A stretch of DNA of 37,566 nt from NCBI GenBank assembly GCA_049999725.1, contig JBNGIS010008262.1, positions 34,465 to 72,030 on the forward strand, written 5' to 3'. Below, in pieces: positions 9,780 to 19,390 of the stretch. This stretch comes from Haplomitrium mnioides (lineage: Eukaryota; Marchantiophyta; Haplomitriopsida; Calobryales). Position 1 is the stretch's first letter. Every line of letters starts with the position of its first letter. Both the position numbers and the translations under genes were made by a program. Under the pieces are notes generated by a model, which made no database searches, had not been told where the DNA came from, and worked only from the letters and a program-made list of their open reading frames with translations.

Positions 9780-10330
9780 TTATAATCCATCATTTTTCCC
9801 TTTCTTGTCTCCAATGGTAAAAATTCTAGATTTGGATTCAATATTACAATTAGAGAGCTCGAAGGTCTTTGCCGCTTCAATTGCATCTTGCAAGGTAACT
9901 GGCTTTTGCTGTCGACAATATCGATGCATAGAAGGAGCTAGTCCCTTGATATACGTTTCGAGCAGAAACAATTCTCCTTGTGGCGGATCCAATTTCGATG
10001 CCAATCTTTTTACTTCTTGAGTATATTTCTTTAAGGACATTCTTTTTGTTCTTTTAATCCAAAGCAGATCAACCATCACTTGAGACTCATATCCGGTATC
10101 TTGGAAATGCTTCAACAATGCTGCCCTCAACAAAGGATAGATCGCCTTGGATCTCGCTTCCAAGGATGCGTACCACTTTTGCGTCAAATAAGTGAGCAAT
10201 CCTAGAAGTATTCTCAGTCGATTTGCATCATAATCCTCTCCATTCGCATTGGATATCGAGTGGAATCAATCTACAAAGAGATCCATAGCATTGCCTCCTT
10301 TGTTCCCGCTGAAATAAAATACTTCAACTG
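9780..10330 (-). pseudogene. Gag capsid domain (B)
   Basis: The 139-residue frame at 9780-10199 contains TQKWYASLEARSKAIYPLL, ALLKHFQDTGYESQ, MSLKKYTQEVKRLASKL, FLLETYIKGLAPSMHRYC and TLQDAIEAAKTFE. This is the retrotransposon Gag pattern of WY..L followed by an F..Y...F/L helix and a GL.P....V/I stretch. The upstream part (10200-10330) continues in other frames with KYF, a Gly-rich turn and NAMDLF...WF-like words. At least two frameshifts therefore separate the start of the domain from its body. It would form the particle shell. Confidence 0.85.
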
Positions 10331-11098
10331 GGTTTTGATTGGTGCAGCCACCATAGGGTTGGGAAATCCTCTTCGAGATCCTCCTCCTTCTCCCAGCAAA
10401 CAAGGCAAAGTACTCTCTTCTGATTTAGAGGATGGATTTGGGAAAGGCCCCGCTGCAAACAACGGGTTTGGAAATACCCCCGAAGGGTGATCTCCTTCCT
10501 CTCATGCAACAGATCGGACCTCCTTGTCCTCTTTGGATTTAGACTCTCTTCCTTCAATGTCTCTGACTCGTTCTCGAACAGAAGTTCCCTGACCACTTCT
10601 AGTTGGAAAACTCAATTATAAGGCTCTTCTGGATTCAACCCACGAGAGTCTCTGAATTTCCCTTCTTCTTTGCTTTTCTTCTCTGGTCAATTGTCTTTCC
10701 AATCTTTCTTCAGACCCAAGGTGAGTACTAGAATCCCAAGGTAGTCTAGACATATGTCAAAGGAACTTACATTGGCCATCCTGGATTATATCCCAATATT
10801 CAATGTTGAGATTCAAAGGTAATCCCATCACATACTTGATACACCTCCATGGCAACGGTGCCAAAAAATCTATGTGGTACGGGGAGATCCAAAAAATACA
10901 CGATTTATCCCTTTCACATGTTCTTTTACACGGGGAGGCAGTGGAAATATGATAACATGACACTCTTTCTTAGCAAAACATGCACTTTCAGCTTCTTGGA
11001 CAACCTCTTGATCACAATCGGATTTTGTAGTAAGAAGATCAAACTCCAGAAACTTCTTGTGGACCAAACAAGGCAAGATACTTCTTTTACGAAACGTC
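10331..11098 (-). pseudogene. Leader and Gag N-terminal region (B), badly decayed
   Basis: Between the PBS and the capsid domain the minus strand shows short frames in different phases, including SKATFRKRSILPCLVHKKF (10870-11112) and KYVMGLPLNLNIEYWDI (10757-10963). A Glu/Arg-rich stretch (10324-10596) follows. Words such as RLERQL and REEKQRR suggest a charged coiled-coil N-terminus of Gag. I cannot assign a start codon. Confidence 0.5.
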
Positions 11099-11111
11099 GC
11101 TTTTGATACCA
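11099..11111 (-). other. Primer-binding site (B)
   Basis: The minus strand reads TGGTATCAAAAGC, close to the plant initiator-tRNA-Met PBS consensus TGGTATCAGAGC, and lies directly inside the presumed LTR edge. Reverse transcription of B would have been primed here. Confidence 0.7.
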
Positions 11112-11112
11112 A

Positions 11113-12838
11113 TAGACAACTTCCGAAGCTTTGCTTAGGAACTGCTTCCGTCGCTGTTCAACACCATTGTCAACCTGGAAGTTGGACCGCTCGACCTTAA
11201 CGGTACTTCACTCTATACGTTGACTACAACGCTAAACGACAAAAACTTTTGACGTCACTTTCAACTTCAAGCACTACATGACAAAATCCTCTTCAGAACT
11301 CAGCCATTCGATACTGTTTTCCACTGAGAAGTTTGAACGTCGTTCCGTAGAACTCTTCGGACTTCTAAGCCTTCTTTGGAAACGATCCTGAAACTGATCC
11401 AAATATGATTTTCAACTCACTTCCACTTCTTCTTGCGATAACTTCCGCTAGCGACCTTCAACTGACACGCGTCCTTCAGATGCTTTGGATCCACAAAGAT
11501 CCTATCTCCACGTTCACTCTTTTGAAGTCCACCTTTCACAAATATGTGTTACATTTATTCTCGTGTAGCCCTCGAGAAATTTGTTTCCTCTCTTGTGAAT
11601 CACAAGGATAAAGGAGCAGCTTTACTTGCTCTCCTATAATCTTCCTCTCAACTAAACCCTCTTTTATCTTAGTTATGATGTAGATTTCAGAATTAAGCCC
11701 AACAACTTGAGGGAAAACAAAGTAGATCACAATGATTTCCAGTTTATCGACTCGAACTCAACCCTACAAATTTGTCGATTTGCAAGGTTAATTCTCATTA
11801 CTCATTTCCTAGTCCTACTGCATATTTAACAAGGCTCTTACTCTCCACAACCAATCAAGTAGGCCCTATAACCGGCTTGGGATGCACCTCCCTACCATAG
11901 TCAACTCCCTTCTTGGGTCACCTTGCTAATTCTAAACATACATACGATTCAAGGGCATTTTTCCGAAGAGCTTAGAACAATTTTGTCTTCTTCCGCTAGA
12001 CGACAACTTGCAAACTTGCAACGTCAAGAATGCAACCACTTTGAGTTCCTTTCCGCACAACCAAAACAAGACTACTCTCTTACTTCCATGCTTGCGAATT
12101 CTCTTCCTTACTCCAGTTTATGATGACAGAATACAATCGCTCAACACTTCGAAATTTTTGTCCATGAATCTTTAGTTAGAATTAAGCAAGGGGCAACCTT
12201 CAATTTAGAGTCTTGAGGAGACTCATGCAAGATTAGACACTCTTGAAACAACACCACTGAAACTACAAAGTAAATACTAAATAATCCTATACTATGGTAA
12301 CTTTGGGGTTTTCTCTTCTATCGGAAGCGTCACTTTTGGGATAATCTCTGGCAAAGTTCTTGATTGGAACAATAGCTTCTTTTACTCATGTCTCCAAGTA
12401 GCAACTCTTCCACCTCTGGCTCTGGTGCCTCGAACCATCCTCCGTGGCATGGTGTCTCAATAATCACCAATGAACACTCTTCAACTCCGTGGTTACTGTT
12501 TAACCACTTCAACTCATAATCACGTAATACGGCACCCTCCAAATCTGATATTGAAAGAGTATTCATCCATTAGAACAGTCCAAAATCCCTTCTGACTTGA
12601 GCTTGCTTTTGCTTTTCGGAAGTCCTTCTGAAATCAACTTCAAACTCCAATATCTGATAACCAAAATCAGAGTTTCCTCATCCTAGTTCTGATTCTACCA
12701 TGAGATCTTTATAACCATCAGATGAAATAAATTTCTCGGGATTACTCTCATTTTAACCTCAAACATGATCCCTTTGCTTTAAAAAGCCTCAGAAAAGCCT
12801 TCATATCTGACTTCTTTAGCTGAAAACCGCCCCACACA
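11113..12838 (-). repeat. Probable 5' LTR of element B (about 1.7 kb)
   Basis: The outer edge reads TGTGTGGGGCGG on the minus strand at 12838, a good LTR start, and is followed outside by integrase sequence of A2. The inner edge is next to the PBS but ends TA instead of CA, explicable by one transition. There is no second copy in the window to compare with, so the boundaries rest on the PBS and on the break in A2. Open frames inside (for example 12330-12566) match nothing that I recognise. Confidence 0.5.
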
Positions 12839-13930
12839 AAGAGGAAGATAAACAAGACAAAAAAGTAGAAATACTTGGAACATTAGAGGAAGAAGGAGAA
12901 AGTAAACCATCGAGAACAAGAGGATGTTGACTTGAACTAAGAAAGAAAAGGGGAAAGTTAATACTTGCTTATTTAGAGTTGTTGTAGGCGAACTCTATAG
13001 CTGGTAAGAAATTGTTGCAATCGGTGTGATGAACATTGATGAATGCGCAAAGCGCATCCTCCATAGTGCGATTACCGCACTCTGTTTGCGGATGATAAGC
13101 AACTGAGATAAAGAGTTTGGTTCCTAAAAGTTTGAACAACTCTCGCACAAACTTTCTAGTAAAACGCGGATCTCTATGAGAACCTTGGGCATTCCATGAT
13201 GAGGGAAGACAATATCAAAGTAAATTTTTTTAATTGTGGAGCATCTACTGCATCTATTGTTGATGCTAAATGAATATATTTGTTGAACTTGTCTACAAGC
13301 ACTACAATGGCAGTAAACCCACAAGACGTAGTTGAAATTGAAGTGACAAGATCCAAACTTACATGTTCCCAACAAGCCATAAGAATGGTAGTGGCTAAAG
13401 AAGTCTCGCTGGTTTTTGAATTGAAGCTTTGTTTTGTTGACAACTTTCACACAAATGAACAAAACCATGAACATCTCGAGCCAAGTTAGACCACCACCAA
13501 GTGCGCTAAAGCAACTATGTATTTTTATCTACTCCAAGATGCCTAGAAATGAGAATGCCATGTGCTTCTTATAAACAAGCCATTTGAAGCATATCATCTT
13601 GTGGAGCATATATTTGATGGCCTCAATAGAGAATACTATCTTGAATGGAAAAAATGATACTCATGATCTTTGATGGCCAATCGTGCCCAAACAAGACTAA
13701 AAAGAACATCTTCTTGTAGTTTTTGACGATAACTCCACTAGTTGCCTCATCAAAATGTAAGATACTAATGTTACCCACCTCCATTGTATTCACTCAATGA
13801 TCCGACATTCGTAACAATGCATCATAAATGGTGTGGAACCTTCCATGCTTGTACTCTAGCTTGATATCAAAGAGTTGCAATTGATCTTCCCATCAGTGAT
13901 TGCAACTTATCATATTTTCCAAGTGGATTG
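12839..13930 (-). pseudogene. Integrase, partial (A2)
   Basis: The frame at 13174-13443 reads WEHVSLDLVT (first catalytic Asp), CGFTAIVVLVDKFNK and IHLASTIDAVDAPQL, matching A1. The second Asp and Glu regions (12950-13200) are broken into several frames, and the HHCC region (13480-13750) is recognisable only by nucleotide similarity. The sequence is lost after the counterpart of about 5551 in A1, where element B was inserted. Confidence 0.8.
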
Positions 13931-14260
13931 CTTATAACAACGACTTTTGATCTATGCATATAAGCACAAGTCTTTTCAAAATTTCACATTTTAGTAGCAT
14001 AAACCATTGTAAAATAGTTTCTCTCCACCACATTTGATCCTCTTGACATGAAGGCAATTGGATGAAGTCCATTCTCAATCTCTTGCTACAAAATTGCTCC
14101 AATAGAAAAATTAGAAGCATCAAAATCAACTATACAACGTGCTTTTAGATCATATTTGGTAGAATAGGATAAGAAGAGATTGCATCCTTGAGTTGTTGAA
14201 ATGCCACTTATTCTTTGGTTGTCCATTGAAACTTGACCTCCTTGCCTAGAAGATCTATAA
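13931..14260 (-). pseudogene. RNase H domain (A2)
   Basis: The minus strand gives CIVDFDASNFSIGAILQQEI, then HPIAFMSRGSN, ERNYF and VYATK in overlapping frames. DASNFSIGAILQQ is closer to the family consensus than the A1 version, but the block after SRGSN is shifted. Further on, MGRS and YQARV words match the connection to integrase. Confidence 0.75.
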
Positions 14261-15212
14261 GTGGTGTAGTAATATGCGTATAATAATGGATCAATCGTTG
14301 GTAGAAGCTTGCCAATCCATTGAGAGCTCTAATGTCCTTTGCCTCCTTTGGTGTTGGCCACTTTGTGATAGCATTAATTTTCTCTTCTTCTATCTTGATG
14401 CCATCCTCATACACCTTGTGCTCTAGTTAAGTAGCCTCTTGCTTCCAAAATTTTCACTTGGATCTCTTGCAATAAAACTTCCAATTGTACAACCTTTGCA
14501 ATACTTCTTTCAGATGATCATGATGCTCAACTTCAGTTTTGCTAAAAATAAGAATGTCATTCAAGAATACCAAAATTGACTTATCCAATAATCCATCAAA
14601 AATTTGATGCATTTGATCTATGAATATGGCCAGAGCATTAGTAAGACCAAATTTAAGAACCTTCCACTGAAAATGCCCATACCTCGTGCAAAAAGCTTTC
14701 TTTGGCACATCACTTGGCTTGATAGGAATTTGCTAATAGCCACTTCAAAGATCCAGCTTGGAAAATAATTGCCCACTACTCGATTGATCCAAAAAATCAT
14801 CAGTACGTAGTAAGAGATAAGTATTCTTTACTATTTGATTGCTCAAACTATGATAGTCAGTACAAAGACAAAATCCACCATCTTTCTTTGGTACAAAGAA
14901 TACCGATGCTCTCCAAGGAAAAATACTATGCTGAATGAAATCCTTCTCAAGAAGATCCGTCAATGTCTTGTAAAGATCTTCCAACTCTTATAGCAATAAC
15001 TAGTATATAGGCCGATTATAAGGAGTACTTCTTGGTATCAACTCAATCAGAAAGAGCATGCTACGATCATCTAGCAACCTTTTTGACAAATCATTTAAAA
15101 ACACATTTGAAAACTCCTTCAAAATATCATCAATCAATGAGATCGATACATATTTACCTCTTTTCTTGTTCAAGTTCACGGTAAGCTTGATCCATACAAC
15201 AAAGACAAACAA
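14261..15212 (-). pseudogene. Reverse transcriptase (A2)
   Basis: Frames at 15212-15000, 14984-14745, 14708-14454 and 14414-14208 together cover the domain. They read [58 protein letters not shown], and INAITKWPTPKEAKDIRALNG with LASFYQRLI. The catalytic box has FLND where A1 has FLDD. The loss of one catalytic Asp means that this copy would be dead even without its stops. The connection region (WPTPKEAKDIRALNGLASFYQRL) is better preserved here than in A1. Confidence 0.88.
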
Positions 15213-15625
15213 CTATTTCTCCATCAAAGCATTATGTTGAACTGATTTGGGCCTCTTCACCAATGGACGCCCCAAAATAATTTGCTTTTCTTGTAAAGTA
15301 GCTTGAATTTGTCGTTTTGCTCTATCAACTTGAGTGGATTGATCTTCAAGCCAAAGCAAATATAAAATAATGTCATACTGTAACAAAATCCTTAGATTCC
15401 TCATACTCTGTGCCAATTCTTAAAATAAATGGCTTATATGCGCGGAACATCTCATGTATTGAGCCATGAGCCATAGTCACAAAACTTCCTTTTATAGATG
15501 AAGTTTAAGCTTTGATTTCCTTCGCAAAACGTAATAACATGAAATTTTCAGAACTACCACAATCTACCAACACTCTACAAGAATGCTCATCAACCATACC
15601 ACCTAGATGAAACAAGTTGCTTCTA
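15213..15625 (-). pseudogene. Aspartic protease (A2)
   Basis: The minus strand reads CRVLVDCGSSENFM near 15545-15575. This is the chromovirus protease site, with Cys where Ser or Thr of the DSG/DTG triad is expected (Asp codon at 15562-15564). Further on are GSFVTMAHGS and words like QIILGRPLVK (frame 15213-15416). The domain would process the polyprotein. It carries stops and shifts. Confidence 0.72.
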
Positions 15626-15699
15626 ATTCTTGTCGAGCTTTTAATTCTATTGGAACTAATCAAGGTCTTAGTAAATTGCTTGAGTGTTTTTATTGAGGT

Positions 15700-16600
15700 T
15701 AGTTGTTTTTATGAATTTCTTCTTCAACAATTGTTGCTTGAACAAAAGCACGTGGTTGACCTTGGCGATATAGGCAATTTGCAATCATATGACCAAGTTT
15801 TTAGCAATAAAAACATCCTCCACTTTGGCATACGCACTCACACTCTACATAAGTGAGTGCTACTCTTTGTGTTGCATCAATCTCCAAAGTTACAACCTCA
15901 TTTGGTGGCATGCCAACATTTGGTAAAGCGTATTGTGGATGTGGCTTAGCTTTGGTAGCCAATAGGAGTGAGTTATATTATTTAACCATACACATTGGTT
16001 CTTTTAGTTGAGAGGGCTCTCTCATTGTCACTTCCATTCTAGTCTGAGGCTTCAATCCTCGAACAAACCAATCTAAAGCTTCTCTCTCGCCCATATTAGG
16101 AATTCATATAACGATATTCTAAAATTGTGTAACATAGCTCCTCATCGTACCAAGTTGCTTCAAGTCTGCTAATCAATCTCAGACCACCTTTAGAGCATTC
16201 AAAACCCTAAATCTTAAATTCACCGCCTCTTTAAGCTCTCTCAAGAAGTAATTGGAGTAACAAATCCACATTGAGCTTGCTCAATTTTATATCTTCATCA
16301 AGTTTTTGCCACTCCTTCCAATTAACTTACAACAAATAAAATTCTTCGACCATTTTCTCTAATGTTTGTAGCCTCAAATTATTGCTCACAATTTAATAAG
16401 AAATTCTCATATGTGACAAAAACTGTCTTCCCATCATATGCTTTTGGTTTGAGAAATTGCACATGAATTTCTTCTTCTTGAAAATGTGCCATTTTCCCAT
16501 TTGTATTTGAAATTGTAAAAGGCGAGAAAGATGCTCAATTTGTTGTTGCATCGCTTGAATCTTTGCTTCATGATTCTTCATTCCACCAAAACAAACCATG
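15700..16600 (-). pseudogene. Gag (A2)
   Basis: Translation would start just after the PBS. The frame at 16393-16600 reads MVCFGGMKNHEAKIQAMQQQ then IEHLSRLLQFQIQ, a short coiled coil typical of chromovirus Gag starts. The capsid part is visible as WKEWQKL, LKQLGTMRSYVTQF and MGEREALDWFVRGLKPQTRM (around 16060-16330). It continues with EVTMREPSQL. One CCHC knuckle follows near 15790-15840: CFYC, a TAA stop, then KLGHMIANC. Frameshifts and stops break the protein. Confidence 0.8.
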
Positions 16601-16612
16601 GCTTTGATACCA
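16601..16612 (-). other. Primer-binding site (A2)
   Basis: The minus strand reads TGGTATCAAAGC, one base different from the initiator-tRNA-Met PBS TGGTATCAGAGC. It lies one base inside the LTR end (TTTTTTACA). This fixes both the LTR edge and the minus orientation. Confidence 0.9.
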
Positions 16613-16613
16613 A

Positions 16614-17025
16614 TGTAAAAAAACTCAAAGACTAGCTTCCAAATGAGTAACAACTTCAAGATAACTCTAATAGAGTTACACAACTCAAAGCCAATAAGCA
16701 AACAAAAACCAAGAGTGTTAGCCAAAGCCAAGCAACCAAAGAGCCAAGCCGAATTGGGAGGAACTCTAAAATGAGAAGTGAGGCTATGAAGCCCTTCTAT
16801 TTATACACAAGAAGAGGATGTCATTCTTTTTTCTTCACTTATAAGTCACTTCTAATTTCAGCCCTAAATTGATCACTTAGAAGTCACTTCTAATTTCAAC
16901 CATATAAGTCTAAAAGTAACTTCAAAGGCAAGTAATCTTATCTCAACCTTAAAAGTGACCATCTACCACTTTCACTCCTCTCTATTTTCTTATAAATAAC
17001 ACAACATCATGCTTGTACTACTACA
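16614..17025 (-). repeat. 5' LTR of element A2 (412 bp)
   Basis: It is bounded by TGTA...TACA in both directions (plus-strand start TGTAAAAAAACTC, end CTTGTACTACTACA). It is similar to 4601-4987 and 8107-8259, with an extra duplication of AAGTCACTTCTAATTTCA inside (near 16840-16895). The TATA box in element sense is at 16798-16805. Confidence 0.85.
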
Positions 17026-17108
17026 ACCATCTTCTTAAGAGATAGATTGACTATCATGTAGACGCATTTGTAATATCTCTACCTTTGCCCGATTTAAAGC
17101 TATGTCCA

Positions 17109-17375
17109 ACTTTAGACCTTGACCTAATTCTTAGCCCTTGACCTTGTGTTTGACTTAGCCCAACTTTAGAATATGGTCTGACTCCAAATTGTGGTCGACT
17201 TTAGACCTTGATCCAATTCTTAGCCCTTCACTCAACATTTTACTTGGCTCGACTTTAGAACTTAGCTTGATTTGAGACCGTGATTGACTTTAGATCATGA
17301 AATAATATCAAACCTTGGTCTAACTTTTAAACTTGGCTAAATTTTAGATCATTTCCCGATAATAGACCATAGAAA
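17109..17375. repeat. 89-bp tandem repeat, three copies
   Basis: Units start at 17109, 17198 and 17287, each with ACTTTAGA. Units one and two share ACTTTAGACCTTGA, AATTCTTAGCCCTT and a second ACTTTAGAA block. Unit three is more diverged. Spacing is exactly 89 bp between the first three starts. It is not related to the 87-bp satellite by sequence. Confidence 0.8.
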
Positions 17376-17930
17376 ATATGCTTTAGTAACCTTATATGAT
17401 ATAAATCTATTAGAATACTAGTTTTGAATATTGATAAGTCACTGTCCAAACTTAGTTTAAAGGGAATACAAGTTTAGAAGAGTAAGAAGCAAATATACTA
17501 ACCTTTCACCTTCAAATATAGAGCAAGATTAAGTAAAATCTCGTGTCTTAGTTCTAATCTAGGGTGCAATACGATATACCTAAATAGAATGAGAGGTGTG
17601 ATGGTATTCCCATGGTGACTATTGTTAAAAGCCATGAAACAAATTCATTGTGCTAAGTATAGGATGCTCTCTCTACAACAATAAACATCTCGATATTTGT
17701 CTTGGAGTAAGGAGTTGGCACATTGTAGCACACACATACTCTTTACAATGATAGAGCATTGTGTATTTTTTTTTGGGAAAAGATATAGCTACCTTATACT
17801 ACAAGCATAGACTTCAATGCTAATTTTTACAAAAACCAATAGGTTTTATTCAAAAATCATTTTTTGGAAGAAAATAGATTTTCAAGAAAATACTTAATAA
17901 CTATTATTTGGAATGCTGCAAGAATATAAA
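17376..17930. other. No recognisable feature
   Basis: AT-rich sequence. I found no coding pattern, terminal repeat or tandem structure. Confidence 0.6.
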
Positions 17931-18200
17931 TCAAACAAAAAATATTTTCAAAAAGAAATGCTTTATTATTTACAAAAATTACATCACTCTACAGTTACAA
18001 TTTCATTCCTATCCTCTTCAAGAGGCTTGGTCTCATCCAATCGATAGACTTAGAGCTTGGGCATCTATAGCCACAAGAGAATCATGTCGAGACTTTCAAG
18101 TCCCAAAAATTGCAACATAATCTCTAGATACACTAGCAGTACCAAGAGGAACAAGCTTTTATGGTACGCATGCACAATCTGTGATTCTGTGACATCAGAT
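17931..18200. repeat. Dispersed repeat, copy 1 (related to 36060-36300)
   Basis: It shares, in the same orientation and with the same spacing, the words TATCCTCTTCA, a CATCT-centred stretch, AGAGAATC and TCGAGACTTTC with 36150-36240. Minus-strand translations of both give KSR, DSL and A(I)DA words, so an ancient coding segment is possible. No protein family is recognised. Confidence 0.5.
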
Positions 18201-18985
18201 GGCAAAGAAGCAATTGTCAAAACTCTTTGGAAAATATAGATAGACTCACATTTATCATATTCAACACCCGCTACTATAAACCAAGAACATGCTACTCAAA
18301 ACATGAACCATTTTTTTTAAACGACATTTTTAAGCTCAAAAAATGGAGAAAGCAAGGGTATTTTCCCAACAAAAATTTATGCAAGTTTTTGTCCTTGATT
18401 TTTGGCGATTTCAACAACCTTGTTGAATCAAAGTGAACATTTGTATGCAAAATTGAATGATATTTTTAGTTTTTTGTGAAAATATTAAAAATCTCAAAGT
18501 TAATCAAAAGTCAAAAATTTGTAATTTGTATTTTGTTTGACAAAAACTTAGATTTTGGATAGAATACATTGTGATGCCATAAATTTCAAACAATTGTGAA
18601 AATTAAGTCATTTTGAAACAACTTTTGTAGTACAAACTTCATGCGCACATAGACATGATGCCACTACAAACTTATTATCTAAAAAATAAACAAAAAGCTT
18701 GGGAAAAGCCAAGCAGACAAGGAGTTACATGAATCAGCTTGAAGTTCCAAGGCGCAAAAGCTTAAAAAACCAAACATTGCGAGGAAATCAAAGCTCTATT
18801 TTGAGTCCACGCAAGCAAGAGGTATTTAGTTCTTCTACAAAATCCATGTGCATGAAGGGTTAAGTAGTCATGTTTTACGAGGGTTTACCACTTCAAAAGT
18901 GTTTAAAATTCTTATATCCATATGCCCAAAGGAGTCAATAGTCAAAATAAAAAATGCTAGAGCAACCTAACAAGTAGTGGTTTAG
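18201..18985. other. No recognisable feature; AT-rich
   Basis: It has long A- and T-rich stretches (for example 18440-18620). Short open frames here have no recognisable motif. Confidence 0.6.
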
Positions 18986-18989
18986 AAAT

Positions 18990-19390
18990 TTGCATCAAAG
19001 TCTAATCACACAAAGGGTTCCAAGCTTTGGATCAGAGTCACCATTCAAGTTCTACACCAAAGTCTATGCGTGTATAAGGCTCTGTGTTCTATGCTTGATT
19101 CTTTGCACTTAGAAGGCTCCAAGTTCTGTATCAGAGCTATGCATCCATAGGCTCTGACTTATGTATCAAAGTTGTATGCGCATAGGTTGTGAATTTTATA
19201 TCAGAGTCTATGTTCTGCAATAAAGACTATGCACAAAAGGGTTTTGAGTTCCATGTTAGAGTCTATACACACATAAGGTTTTGACTTCTGCATCAAAGTC
19301 TATGCGCGCATAGGGTTCTGAGTTTTAAGTATAAGTCTATGTGCATTTAAGGTTATGCATTGTGCAACAAAGTCTAGACATGTTTAGTGT
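18990..19390 (+). repeat. 37-bp minisatellite with palindromic core
   Basis: The units are about 37 bp: TCTATGCGCGCATAGGG, TTCTGAGTT and a GTATCAAAG-type block. The fully conserved version of the core, CTATGCGCGCATAG (near 19293-19312), is a perfect palindrome. Copies are strongly diverged. Related arrays occur at 22590-23340, 33720-33900 and 35570-35960. Confidence 0.72.

Larger units (their letters stand above)
8260..12838 (-). mobile_element. Element B: 3'-truncated Ty3/gypsy-type element, Gag and protease only
   Basis: In minus-strand order there is a 5' LTR (12838-11113), a PBS (11111-11099), a leader and Gag N-terminus, Gag, a zinc-knuckle region, a linker, and an aspartic protease cut off at 8287. 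RT, RNase H, integrase and the 3' LTR are absent. Its outer 5' edge lies inside the integrase of A2, so B inserted into A2. Its 3' part was later lost, leaving it joined to A1. The protease wording (VDGGSGVNIM) differs from A1/A2 (DCGSSENFM), so B is another lineage. The lineage cannot be fixed without RT. Confidence 0.8.
12839..17025 (-). mobile_element. Element A2: second copy of the chromovirus, 3' end missing
   Basis: On the minus strand there are an LTR (17025-16614), a PBS (16612-16601), Gag, protease, RT, RNase H and the first part of integrase, cut at 12839 by the LTR of B. Domain order and protein wording match A1 throughout the shared part. No chromodomain or 3' LTR is linked to it. 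The outer flank of its LTR (ACCAT at 17026-17030) does not match the flank of the A1 LTR (ATATG at 4596-4600), so A1 and A2 are not two ends of one insertion. Confidence 0.85.

Noticed and set aside
4601-17025. A1 and A2 as two halves of one chromovirus split by element B
   Set aside because: Both contain RT, RNase H and integrase, and the outer LTR flanks differ (ATATG versus ACCAT), so they are two copies.
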